Below are positions 9,829 to 22,200 of a DNA stretch of 64,000 nucleotides, in pieces (position 1 is the stretch's first letter; every line of letters begins with the position of its first letter). A program made the position numbers and the translations under genes. Origin of the DNA: Branchiostoma floridae (taxonomy: Eukaryota > Chordata > Leptocardii > Amphioxiformes > Branchiostomatidae). Where the stretch lies: contig NC_049983.1 of the NCBI RefSeq assembly GCF_000003815.2, forward strand, positions 981,827-1,045,826, in the 5' to 3' direction. The notes under the pieces were generated by a model. That model saw only the letters and a program-made list of their open reading frames with translations. It ran no database searches and was not told the DNA's origin.

Positions 9829-10814
9829 AAACATAATTTCTGACGCTTTATGTCGTTAGGTTACGGATGCATAGAGTGGCTGACAGGGCTGATCGATAAC
9901 ATTTTGTTCAGATCACGGGTTTTGCTGAATGTCTCAACAATGGGATTTGTATTGTAGTGGTAGATTTAATACTAAGTAGAAATATTACAGAAATACTTCC
10001 ATCCAGGGGGTTCCAGTAAACTATATAGGATGGTACCTAGACTGAGACGATATATGGAACTTTTACCGTTACATTAATACATATGTGATTCTAATTGCAT
10101 TTTCTATACAGTTTTTTTTCTTCCTGTGATGCCATTACCATTGTACAAAATGTTTAGGTTTATTGCGTGACATGTATGTTACTTGCTGTCAACGTCTGTT
10201 GGTTTTCAGCCATTTGTTAACTTAGGCGGATCAGATTATAGACATGTATTCCAGATATAACGTATAGTTCTAGAATAATGCTTTTTGTTTAATTTTTTAA
10301 CAATAAATATTTACTGATGGAAAGATAGTCGTCATTTTGTTCCAACTGTGATGGAAGGATAGTCGTCATTTTGTTCATTTGCATTAGAGTCGATTCCAAG
10401 ACACCATGAGGGTTTTTCAGTGATATTTGTAATATTTTACAATTAATGTTATATAATTATAAATTGTTATTAATATTAATAAATATTTTGAAAAAAAGGA
10501 AATGCAGAAATAAAGTGAAGTGAGAAATGCCATGTTTTAGAATTAGTTTTGATGATTTGCAATTATTTCTAAAGTTACCATCGAAAGATATATCATTTTT
10601 AAGCATAAATTCCAATTATGAAATGGTTTGCATCAACATTACAAATATTTCGAAAAAAAGAATGCCCCCTGTAAGGAACGCTAATCCTCCCAAGGTCTGT
10701 TTGGGTCTGGCAGTGGACCGCCAACAGGGCATGAAGTCACTCTGGCGTGACACATCTGTGGTCACCAGGCCAGAGTTTACTAACAGGCGTGCGACAAGTT
10801 ACAAAGATAAAAAA
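9829..10814 (+). other. 3' flank of copy A, including a 34-bp direct repeat
   Basis: A canonical AATAAA lies at 10302-10307, about 475 bases past the stop, and is a plausible polyadenylation signal. Right after it a roughly 34-bp unit containing ATAGTCGTCATTTTGTTC is repeated in tandem (about 10315-10376). The rest is AT-rich and I recognise nothing in it. A 145-codon frame at 10527-10964 crosses the next repeat and is not supported as a gene. Confidence 0.5.
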
Positions 10815-11265
10815 AACCTTATGAGATTTGCACGATCCTTATGCGAAATTGCGCAACCACTGCCGGGGTCACGTGACAGACGGAGCGGGATTTTCAAGAT
10901 GGCGGCTTCGATCGGCGTCGACGGAAAATACGATGTAACACGCCGAAATGAAGCAAAACAGTAGCTCACAGGCTATCAAATACATAAGTTGCGACGGTAA
11001 ATGTCCATTCCATGCCTTGAAATATAAATATCACGGGTAGAAACGCTCAAAATCATGCCTCCTCCCGGCCGCCGTTTTTGCATAAGGATCGTGCAAATCT
11101 CATAAGGTTCGTGTGAATCACATAGTGATTCGTGCGAATTTCATAATATTCGTACGTTTTTGCATAGTGATTCGTGCGAATTTCATAATATTCGTGCGTT
11201 TTCGCATAGTGATTCGTGTGTATCACATAATATTCGTACGAATTTCATAGGGTTCGTGCAAATGC
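10815..11265. mobile_element. Foldback element with ATTCGTGCGAAT-type tandem repeats
   Basis: A 34-base arm at 10815-10848 is repeated in inverse at 11076-11109 with one mismatch. Between the arms is CpG-rich DNA with CACGTGAC and AAGATGGCGGC, resembling E-box and YY1-type promoter motifs. Beyond the second arm (11110-11265) comes a degenerate tandem of about 20-40 bp whose unit contains CATAGTGATTCGTGCGAATTT-like words, themselves nearly palindromic. No protein is encoded. It lies between kelch copies A and B. Confidence 0.6.
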
Positions 11266-11547
11266 TTAGGCACCCCTGGTGAAAGCTAACTCTATATCCT
11301 TGGTTATTGTGTTTGACTCCTTTTTCAAAGACATTGGGAGACGAGAGATCCCACCTTTTCTATTATGTGTGGGTTTTGTGATGTTAGAAGGAGAATAGTT
11401 TTCTTTTTTGTCTGTGAATGTTAAGAAGTTTGGATGGAATTTGGTAGAACGGCACGTAAAACAAAACCTTCTTGCAAGTGGTATGTCAGTAATTTACATC
11501 TTATGGTAGTCATTCTTCCATCTCTAGGAAAGGTGTAAGCATTCTAA

Positions 11548-11731
11548 CTGCTACATAATTTGGGTAATTAGTGTTTGTCAACTCACATTTTGACCCTGGG
11601 GTTAATCATCATCATCAACATCGTATTCTGGGTATATCGACATCGCACTATTACATCGACATTATGTGGGTAGTCAGTGTTTTTCTAGCAGATATACCCT
11701 TTGACCCCTAGGTCATGTCATCATCATCAAC
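11548..11731 (+). repeat. Duplicated 5' flank of kelch copy B
   Basis: The pattern of a TGGGTA-like word, CAGTG, TTTGACCCTDGGT and CATCATCATCAAC, found once before copies A and C, occurs twice here. One occurrence is at about 11550-11625 and the other about 11645-11731. It is a small local duplication of the proximal upstream region. Confidence 0.55.
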
Positions 11732-14693
11732 ATGGCTGCCGCAGACCAAGAACCCAACGTCAGCGCAGTTCGTCCTCGGTCCTACCAAGACGAGAGTTAC
11801 CTGCACGGGTTTCTTGGAACTGTGGGTGACTTATAGAAGGCTGGGGTACTGCAGGATGTCGTCCTTGAAGTCGAGGGCCGGCAGTTTCCCTGCCATCGGC
11901 TTGTTCTGTCCGCGACCAGCCCCTACTTCAGGGCCATGTTTACAAGTGACATGGCGGAAAACGTCAGAAGACGGTTGTTTTACAGGTAGGTTTTGTGTTG
12001 AATAGAGTTAGAATAGAGTGAAACAGAGAACTTCCAAAGATGCTACGTACCATAGAAACAGGGGAAATCCACCGATTACCAAAACGAGCAAATGTTAACA
12101 TTTCCTTTGTCACTCGTTATGCCCCCCTCCCCACCTACTGACCTTTTGGGGTCAAAGTTCATATTTGTATCCCTAATATAATGAGCATGTATCTTTAACA
12201 AACAAAAATGATTACAGTTATCGGCCACATATGAAGTAGTAGTGATTTTGTAGATGAAAACAGGTAGGGAGGAAAAAATTACCTTAATATGATAATCAAG
12301 CAAATTTGTGATATATTTACTTCTTCATACACCCTACATGTTAAACATTTGAACATTGTTACGATTTACTGTTTCTCAGGGTTTGGATGCAGGCATGTTT
12401 GGGGAGATCCTGAGTTACATCTACTCGGGAACCCTCCATGTGTCCCTGGACAAAGTGCAGCCCCTGTACCAGGCAGCCGACCTCCTCCAACTGGACTATG
12501 TGAGAAACACCTGCAGCAGCTACATGGCCATGAACGTACAACGTCCACCTTTGTGGACCTTTACAACTTTGCTATTATCTTTTCCGTGGACACTGTCCGG
12601 AAACGTTGTCATCAGTGGTTTGCCAGAAACTTTACTGAGTCTTCATAATAGTTTAAAGCAGCTGCCTGAAATAGTAATACCGTGTTTTGTTTTTTTTAAT
12701 AATTTTATGATACACTAACACTAGCTGCATGCCCTGCAAAGCTGGTGTTACGACGGTTATACTTGCTATAATGATACAGATATTCAGGGCATTCTGCTTA
12801 CTATCTTGGATTTGCATATGTTTACTTATGATTCTTAATCTCCAATAGCTGTACGTTAAGTGGCCTTCGTCAATGTTTTGTTGTCTCTTCTGCATTACCC
12901 TACACCACTCCTATACTTATTCTTGTAACATTCAGACAAACAGTACCTATTGGCACATACTGTACTTATTTTCATAACTGCATATATTCTCCACCTTCAC
13001 AGTTTGCCTCCAGTGAGGTGTTCTACAGCCTGAGTGTGAATCAGCTGGCTGAGATCATCAGCCACGATGAGCTGGATGTTAAAGAGGAGACAACAGTGTG
13101 GGAGGCTGTGGTGAGATGGGTGAAGCACAGCAGGGAAGACAGGTGGGTCTTGCACAATTATCAATTATGAATATGGGAGTTAGCTTTATGTAATTCAGTT
13201 CTATTGACAGAAACCACATATCCACATTTTGCTTACTTTGTTTTCAAGGCTCTGTATCCAAAAATTCTCTGCAGTGATGTCCAGCTAACTTCCAATGATA
13301 AGTAATATTCGAATAGGTCATTTGTCTATGAGGTGTGATATCCTTGCGTTCTCTGCAGTATTATCAAAAGTTGAAATCCTCCCCATATTATCCACTCCTC
13401 TATATCCTACAGACTGCACCACCTACCCAGCATCCTCCCTCACATCCGCTTCAACTTGCTGACGTCAGACGACACAGCAGCCATCTTGGATCACCCCCTG
13501 GTCAGAGAGGATGCTGGGAGTTCTGAGGTCATCAGGAACCGGGTGAAGGAGACTTCCACCCCGAGGAAAAGATTTGGGATGGACACAATGGAAATGGCTC
13601 TGCTTTTTAATTTCAGGTCTGTACATTCACGTATCATTTTGTAACAAATCGCTGCAAATCTAAGACAGTAGTAGACCTCTCTTTATGCGCGAGATTTATT
13701 TGAAAAACTCACCATATGTGCACCTTTCATTCCTTACGTACCGTTGATATTCTGTTATTACATTGCCGTCAATTTCCACTCCTCTCCAGAAAAGATGAGA
13801 TCCTCTTCATGAACCCCAGGGAAGGGAAGTACGTCAGCCGCAGTTACCATTTTAAAGAATATTGTTCAGTGGCAGCCATGGCAGTCAGCAGTGATAGCAA
13901 CATTTATATGCTGGCTAGAGATTCAGGTAAATTGACCATGTTCAAGTACAAGCATATAAGGAATGCACATATTTGGGCACATGCAGGTATGTCCCCAGTA
14001 TTTACATTCCTGGAACAAGGAAAGAACTCGCTTGACTACAACGAGCACCTCGTTGAAGTTGATCGTACTTTATACTACCTTGGCGTGAAAAAGAGAAGCG
14101 ACAGTACCTTGGTGCGAATGAGAAAGTACAACTGGTACTCTGACCAGTGGCAGGAGTGTTCACAGCTGGAAGTTGACGGACTTTCTAAACTCAGTGCTGC
14201 AGTAACCTGCTGTTCGCACCTCTATTTCTTCACAAAGTCGAAAATGCATCGCTATGACCCAAGCCAGGATCTGTGGCACCAGAAGACACCACCAAGAACC
14301 GATCTTCCAATCTGCACAGCCGTTGCCATGGGAACAGAGATCTTCTGCACGGACGATCTGTTTACTCGGACTATGGTGTACGATACAGAGTCAGACCGCT
14401 GGCAGGATTTGCAAGGCTGGTTGTCCCCAGAATTCCCCTCTCACCTGGATATGAGCAATCCCCAATTCTTCGTACTGGAGAACCAGCTACACTTAGTGCT
14501 AGAAGCCTATGAGACTACCAGAGAAAGGTCATCAGCACAGTATATGGTATATGTGTATGACAGGTCTGCTGATGCATGGACAGACATGAAGGCCACAATC
14601 CCAAAGAATAGATATGTATCGGGTGGTTCCATGTGCCACGTGGCACGTATGTACAACCCACTTTCTGATGCACAGTATGCATTCATGTATTAG
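11732..14693 (+). pseudogene. BTB-BACK-Kelch copy B, disabled
   Basis: Exons homologous to copies A and C are at 11732-11985, 12380-12639, 13003-13142, 13413-13616 and 13790-14693. Four lesions are visible. A nonsense codon TAG stands at 11834-11836, where A has CAC and C has CAG. One base is missing near 11960, so exon 1 is 254 nt against 255 in copy C. One base is missing near 12540, so exon 2 is 260 nt against 261 in copy A. A deletion of about 5 bases at 12639/12640 removes the exon 2 splice donor GT. Exons 3 to 5 stay open, and the kelch exon (13790-14693) encodes a complete propeller with YNWYSDQW, YDPSQDLW and YDTESDRW. BTB function is lost. A shortened transcript from the 3' exons cannot be excluded. 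Confidence 0.85.
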
Positions 14694-16463
14694 GTGCCTC
14701 CCAAGCCTTGTGACCCCACACTGGGAGGGTCGGGGGTTTAGTGTATTCTAAATGCTCTGGCGTTTGCAGTTATGAAGCTAACCCCATGAAATTCACACAG
14801 AATTCACAAAGACATGTAAGAATTACCACCATGATGTTAGATTGGGTGAGTTATGGATAATTTTCCAAAAAATATGGCATCAAAAATGAACTTCCTGTAT
14901 AGAAAGTCACTATCCGATTGTGACAAATTTAGTGCAATACTTGCCAAAAATTTGGTCACAAACAATAATCTACGTACCAACACATGCACTCAAAGTATTA
15001 TTGTAGTTGCATTTTACCAAATAGAAGAGAAAGTCAAGGTATAGTGCTTGATTTTTCTCCAAAACTTGGCACTGTGTGGCAAGCACACGCTGGCACCGAG
15101 CCGCCATTTAAATCTACAGGCACTTAGCTTACATGTCAGAGGACCACTTGCCTGCTCCATATAAGGCATGGCCCCAAGGAATACCGAGAATTAATGTCTC
15201 TAAAATAGGGTTTCTGTTGGTTGAAAGCCCCTTCCGAAGATCCCCGAAGGTTGAAGCAATTGTCTGTCCATGGGGAACAGCAGGCTAACTACCGAACCAG
15301 CTTGCTGCGTGGGGCATACATTGTGTACATTAGAACATACAAGGGGCTTTCTGGTGATTATATCGGCTAAAAACTGTGGAAAACACAATCAAGAGAAGAC
15401 CATACAATTATTTTACATAACAAACATGTGCTAAAATGTTTTAGACTTGTAGTAACGTGTAATAGTCATGTCGATAAAGGCTCCAGTAATAGTTATTGAC
15501 TGATTGATTTTAGTTTCTCCTAACTGTGGGCTATACCAAATGTATCCAAAGATTGAAAGAAAATAGGTACAGATTTATTGAATCGTAGTGTTTTGTGCTT
15601 TTACTTTATATGTAATGGGCTTGTAGATTATTTTTCTAATACATTCTTAAAGATTCAATCGTATTTTATGAGTTTTCATACAGATATATTCCATGCCTAC
15701 CTCCTCAATGTTGGTAGCAACCTTTGGAGTTCCCCTGCATGTTTGATCAAAGATGTACACATGTATGTCCTGGGCTTCTTGTATCTTTCAATCATATCGG
15801 CCGAGAAATTTCAGTCCCCACGAGTTTGCACCACAAATTTTAATGTAATGTGGTATATGAAGTGGCACTATGCTTTGTAAGTGGCATTTCAACCAGAGAA
15901 ACCAAGCATTAGATATACGACCCGACCTGACCCTCGATCTGCACCACAGGTGGTACACTCTTATCACCATCCAGCCCAGCCTGGTCAGGTCTGGTCTCTT
16001 GAATTCGGGAAAAGTCGGAAATCGGTTCCGCATGAGTGATTGTCTCACTTGGGAAACACCTTAAATGCAACAAACTATACGATGGCTTCCATGTGAAGTT
16101 TATCTGTATTTATATGACGTCTCTGTTGATTTGAGTGTTCATGATGAGATAGCAGTGGGTAGTCTCTCTATTCATTTGTGTGTTTGTATCAGCTTCACGT
16201 AGCTTTGTTTCAGCGGAGCATGACTGTTTAAGGATATCTCCGTCTTTTAAAGTTTACAGTTTACACTGAATGTAGGATAGCATTCTCTGCATTCAAAGTT
16301 AAACCTTAACCTTTGTCAAAAAATGCATGTTTCTGCAGAAGGGCCGCCTTATGATGAATGAGCTAATGTGTCCTAAAACTGAACGTTTGTTACCAGACAG
16401 CGCAATCTTAAAGAGGCCTGTCCAATTATTGTATTTTGTTTCATCTGCCATTTCATTTACTAA
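14694..16463. other. Intergenic, no gene seen
   Basis: I see only short chance frames and no coherent domain, splice-linked exon or clear terminal repeat. No strong polyadenylation signal for copy B was recognised close to its stop. Confidence 0.5.
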
Positions 16464-17246
16464 GGCCATGTTGATTTGATTATATGGATGACATCCTCTG
16501 GGAACTCCAAAATTGATGCGAGCGAGCGAATAAAAATAAAGTTTGGCCCCCCAAAAAAGTTGCCTTCAGTATGAAATCTAAGTGGTCAGGAAGGTTGAAC
16601 ATAGGACTAAAAACACATAGTATGGTATAACAACAGTCTGAGGTGTAGGGACCAGTACATTGTACAGGTGAAAAACATTTTATTTTTCTTCTTGGACTGA
16701 TCCAATAAAAACAGACCTGAAAAAAATCAGTGGAACGGGTTTTGCCAATTATAAAATTGTACCAAGTTTCTACAGTGAAAGGTAGAGAGACAGCATTTAT
16801 TACATGGAGATGGGATTTTAAAATGGGAGTCCACCAAACAGATTCCTTTGTAGCAAAATTGACCCATTACCATTGTTTTGAGTATTGCCAGTTCTCAAGT
16901 TTCCACATACAATCAGGTCCAGGTTCAGGTCCGGAACTGGAAATGATCCTTTGGACCTGAACAGGACCTATACCTGAATTTTCTGTACCGGTACCTACCC
17001 CTGCCGACAATATTTTTTTAAAAATTCTGTCCTTTCACATCTTATTCTTTGACTTTAGATTTATTTTGGCATTCTATGGCATTAGTTATATGTTTTCTGA
17101 TACTTTTTCTTCAATCTACAGCATATATGTGCTCATTTTACAGCTGCTTTGCACAATTTACTGTATGGTTAAAAACTTTTTTTTTGGAAACGGCCGAAAA
17201 TTGGTGCGAGCGCGCATGTCATCCATATAATCAAATCAACATGGCC
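16464..17246. mobile_element. Non-autonomous DNA transposon (Harbinger-like MITE)
   Basis: Perfect 31-bp terminal inverted repeats begin GGCCATGTTGATTTG (16464-16494) and end at 17246 (17216-17246). They are flanked on both sides by TAA (16461-16463 and 17247-17249). A 3-bp TWA-type target duplication is the hallmark of PIF/Harbinger elements. Further inward, both ends share a diverged CCAAAATTGATGCGAGCG-like motif. The 783-bp interior has no transposase, so it would need enzyme supplied from elsewhere. Confidence 0.75.
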
Positions 17247-17249
17247 TAA

Positions 17250-19184
17250 ATCTGACAATTTTTTAAAACTTTTTAGGTCAATATTACTGCTCTTGATACT
17301 TTACAAATATCATTCTGTTATATATCTAGTTTGTTGTATGATATCCCTACATTAGCTCGCACAATGAAGATGTGCACACGCACACGCATTCATTCACTCA
17401 ATGTGCTTTATTTTCATGGTAACATATCCTTCTTTTACTACAATTTAATGAATGTTAACAACAATATTTTCTTGAAGCACTGTTTTCTATGATATTTTGT
17501 CAAATGTTACGGTATAACAGTTATGTGTGACCAAGACGATTTCTGATGCCTTGAAAATTCGTTTCATCCATCCATAGTGAAGATACTACAATTAGATATC
17601 ATTAGACGTCAGCAACACCTTGGTGCAGGAAGACCAATCTTCATTGCATGGACAAGGTCCATACCTGTGTAAATGTTTGAATTAACACATTAATAACTTC
17701 CTGAATGAAACTGACTGACCAATTAACAGCTTGTAACAGTTTCCAAGAATCCTGCTGGCGCATAAAAACGACAAGACTTACCAGCGGAAAATTCTTAAAC
17801 CTTTGGATTTCTTGCCCAGGGTAAGAACTATAAGGAAGTGCTCCCACTGTGACTTGTCCAGCAGTTTGAATGGTGGATTGACCCCTATAACTACATAAAC
17901 TCAAAAACATCCCAGACTGTCTACCAGCTAGAAACAATGGTCAGAGATAGATTTGCATATTACAGGTCACTGATTCAAATATTCTGTACTGGTTTGGTTT
18001 TCATAGCAACATTATCAAATCATACAGAATGACCCAAAGTAAGTAACAAAGTTACATAATGCAAGGTTTCAATTAGATAAGATCATGTAATAATAAGATA
18101 ATTCTATCTGCAGTTCTGGAAAAACAACTTTCTTCAAATTTCAAATCATCCTTGTCAAAATTGTACCAAAGCATCTACTTGCATCTACATTTCGAACTTG
18201 AAAATGTCTTCCTTACAAGTTCTAGCTGTCATGAGTGTGTGTATTAACATGACTTGTAATACTTGACTTATAGTATGAGACTAGTACAAACCTATGTTCT
18301 GTAGAACTGCACAAAAAAACTGCCAGCTGATGTCTCACACTGAATAGCAACCCAGTATTGTCATTACTTCATATTCTGGGCCAAATGTTCTTCAACAAGC
18401 TAATTTCTCTATGATGTGTAGTCTTACTTCATTTTTTATCTGTTGTCTCTAGATTTCAAACAGGATTTGAAGAGTAAATTGTACTTTCTCAGTCAGGCCA
18501 CCACTGATGTTAACTGCACGGGTGCCTGTAGCATACTGAAACCCATAGTTTATATTATCTGGTCTTTATATAGTTTTACCAGCCGGTTTAAGGTAAATAC
18601 TTGAAAGGCCGACATTTGCCCGCGATTATATATTAGCATATAACAATTCATATTCAACCAGAAATGAAGTCTTCCATCTCAACCTTGACATTGACCGATC
18701 TTTCCAAAACGTCAACCAACATCATGGATTTCAAGCCACGTGCCTATACAAACTTCCAAATGATTTGCAAATGATGGCACCGGAGTCCAATATATGCATT
18801 TAAATTCTAACGAATCCCAAATTAAACCAAATCAATGCGATTTACATCACAAGTTTTTCTTTCCAACAGAGCTGCTGGGCAAAATGACTTAAAACAGACA
18901 GAACAGTCAGGTGAATATGACGTTTGCAAAGAAAGACACAACTTTCGATTTCTGTACAACGCTACATAACTTACATCCGACCAATCCACAGATCTAGATA
19001 TGCATGAAAATCTTGAACACTCTGTAATATATCTTAAACTTTAATGATGTTCTCTGCCGGCGTTACAGATATAAATGTTGCTCTTTTTTTACATCGTTAC
19101 TTAGGCATTTTCCTGTCTAAGAGGTGATGATGGCTCTTTTACTGCTACGCTATCTGGGTAATCAGTGGGTGAAAATTTACTCTT
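17250..19184. other. Intergenic, no gene seen
   Basis: This AT-rich DNA has chance frames only. Around 18599-18622 a short fragment, CTTGAAAGGCCGACATTTGC, matches the start of the composite repeat found at 28843, 30028 and 31076, so a truncated copy lies here. Confidence 0.5.
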
Positions 19185-19214
19185 TGACCTTCGGGTCATG
19201 CTATCATCATCAAC

Positions 19215-22200
19215 ATGGCTGCCGCGCAACAAGGTCTACACGTCAGCGCTGTTCGTCCTCGTTCCTACCAAGACGAGAGCTATCTGCACGGGTTTCTTGG
19301 AACTGTGGGTGACTTACAGAAGGCTGAGGTACTGCAGGATGTCGTCCTTGAAGTCGAGGGTCGGCGGTTTTCCTGCCATCGGCTTGTTCTGTCCGCGGCC
19401 AGCCCCTACTTCAGGGCCATGTTTACATGTGACATGGCGGAAAGTCGTCAGAAGACGGTTGTTTTACAGGTAGGGTTGGTGTGACGTGTGGATAGAATAG
19501 AGTGTAACAGGCAGCTTGTTAATATGATACGTATCATACAGAATATATACAGCAGGGGAACCCATTGTTTTCCAAAACCAACAGATGGTAAACGTTGCTT
19601 TGATGTGGCCCACGCTATGCCCCCCTCCCCCGTGTACACTATTTCACATTCAGTAGATATCTGGCGGTTTCTAGCGAGGACCAATCAGATGGCTGCTAGC
19701 AGGTCACTGACCGCAGTTGACAATCAGCCAATGGCAGCCCAGTTACGGGCTAATCGCACCCCTTGTAGCGCCCCTAGTTTCATGTAAATGTCCTAAACTC
19801 AACCCAAGCACATTTGAGTTGCTATTTTGAGTTTCTTCCGTATGTCTAGATAGATCAGCTTGAAAATACTCAACTTTGAAAGTTTGATGATCAAAATGCT
19901 TTGGGACTGTAGAAATGAAGTTTTACACTTTCAATGGTGCTACGCTCGCGCTAATGGAGCGGTCACTACGTGAAGGAACGGATCCCGACGAAGGTGAGAT
20001 TTGTCGAGTTGACCCAACATTTCCCAACAAGAGCAAGCTCTCCAGGAAGGGCCGCGTACAAAAATGGAGGGAAATCAAATCTAAACTTGTCCTGGATGAG
20101 GATTTTATGGCGCATTGTGACGCCCCAAATTACAGACAATCAGCGAGAGAAGACATCGAACGAATTTTCCAGGACAGTCACCTAACAGCGCATCCCGAGT
20201 CTTTGGTTCACCGGTCATGGCGGGAGACATAGAAATCGGTAATAACAAGCAAAAAAATAAATATTTGTCAACGATCCTGTAAAAAAATCATGACTAGTCA
20301 TTATACAAAAATCTTCGCTAAGCGCCAATAACACTTTAATAATTGTCACAGTCCAAACATGAACTATAAACGTTACATTTTTAAGTTACATCAAGGAGAT
20401 TAAAAAAACACCTCCTTGGTTACATATCGCCCGGCCGAAGACCTTGATACAACGTACTCAGTTTAGAACTGAGTGACTCATGTTGCATATACTACACAAA
20501 GTTACACCGCGATATGTTTTGCTGCATATGCTTCGCCATGTCAAGGAGGTTCTATCTTCGAAAATAAGATCCGTTCTGTTACATATATTACAGTCAGCGT
20601 AAATCACGCACCATATAATCGGTCATTCTGCTTCATTTGGTTTATTTCATTTGTTAATCTTCTTGTAATTATGCAAAAGTAGCTGACAACACACTTGTAA
20701 CTTTGACAAAGACGTTCACATGTTTGAAAGGTTGCTTCTATGTGATGCAAAACCACTTCCAGAATTTGAATACGTCCGTCACCTAGCTATGTAAACACGA
20801 TAATTTATTCATGCGGTAGAAGTACCACAAACATCCCAGACAACCACAGTTGGTAAAGACGATATTGAGTTTTGGGATAATGTGACATTATCCATCGTTG
20901 TTATTTTGTAAAACATAAAATAAAAAAAAAACATCACGTAGTTCTACTGTACTTCTACAAGTCACAACTTGAATCTTGTAACCGTAGTAGGTAAAAAGAT
21001 CTCTGAATCTGATGACCCGTGCGCAACGGCTGTAGTAAATTGTCAAATATAACGCTATGTACTCAAGTCGTATTGTTTTTTTTCAGTCCTTCCTTCTATT
21101 CTATATTACCGGCATTGAAAGGGACCAGCTTACAAAATACATGCTGTAAACTAAAGGAAGCCCTACAAAGATCTATCCTTTGTAATGTATTGACGGTATT
21201 TAACAGCCAGTAATCGACGGGCAATAGGTGTGAAATATTCCCCCCTGCCCCTCGCGTGCCACCAGTTTAGTGTTAATTAGTTACTCTGCATTTGAAAAAG
21301 CGGACTTCATGGGCGTTGCCCTCGCTAGAAATCTACTGAATGGGAATCAGAGCTAGGCCCCCTCCCCACTCTTTGGAATTTAGGGTCAAAGGTCAACTTT
21401 ACAATAGGTGCTAGAGATGATAAAGATTTATTTCTTATGAAAGTTATTTGTGATATATTCTGCTTTATACACCAAGAAGGTGATACTCTTAAAAGGCTAT
21501 TGGAGTTTTCTTTTACACAACCAAATAATCCCTTTACGCAACTAATTGATCTCGGTCATGGGCCGAACACACTGCCACTGCACTACGCAGTCCCACTGTT
21601 AATATGTTATGTTGTTTTGCAGGGCTTGGATGCAGACATGCTTGGGGAGATCCTGAGTTACATCTACTCGGGAACCCTCCATGTGTCCCTGGATAAAGTG
21701 CGGCCCCTGCTTGTACCAGGCAGCCGACCTCCTCCAACTGGACTATGTGAGAGACACCTGCAGCAGCTACATGGCCATGAACGTGGAACGCTCCACCTGT
21801 GTGAACCTGTACACATTTGCTGATGTCTTCTGTCTGGACAATGTGCGAAAAGCTTGTCTGAAATGTATCGATAGAAACTTTGCTGAGGTGGGTCTAAAAT
21901 TTTGATTGTAGAGCACTTCATTTTACTTCTCGTTCATACAAGAGATGCTGTAATTTTGTCATGAAATTGTAGAAGAATGAGTTTGTGCAACAGCTATTGT
22001 CATATAACCAGGCGCCACGGACCAATCAGAAGGCCCTGTTTCATGTTGGTTATGATGCCGTAATATTTCAGGCCAGGGGGTATTCCCCTTCTGACTGGTC
22101 AGAATGAATCGACACCGGCACCAGTGTCGATTCATTCTGACCAATCAGAAGGAGAAATCCATTTATGAAAGTAAGGGATATGCAGGCATGGCCCATCAAA

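Noticed and set aside
11715-12005. 96-codon frame starting at 11715 as the real product of kelch copy B
   Set aside because: It is the shifted frame over the BTB exon. Comparison with A and C shows the true frame starts at 11732 and is broken.
17641-17937. 98-codon minus frame
   Set aside because: No domain, no splice partner and no paralogue in the window. I could not tell it from chance or old repeat sequence.
19915-20232. 105-codon frame as a host gene
   Set aside because: It lies inside an inserted element absent from the paralogous introns and has no recognised domain. It may be transposon-derived.
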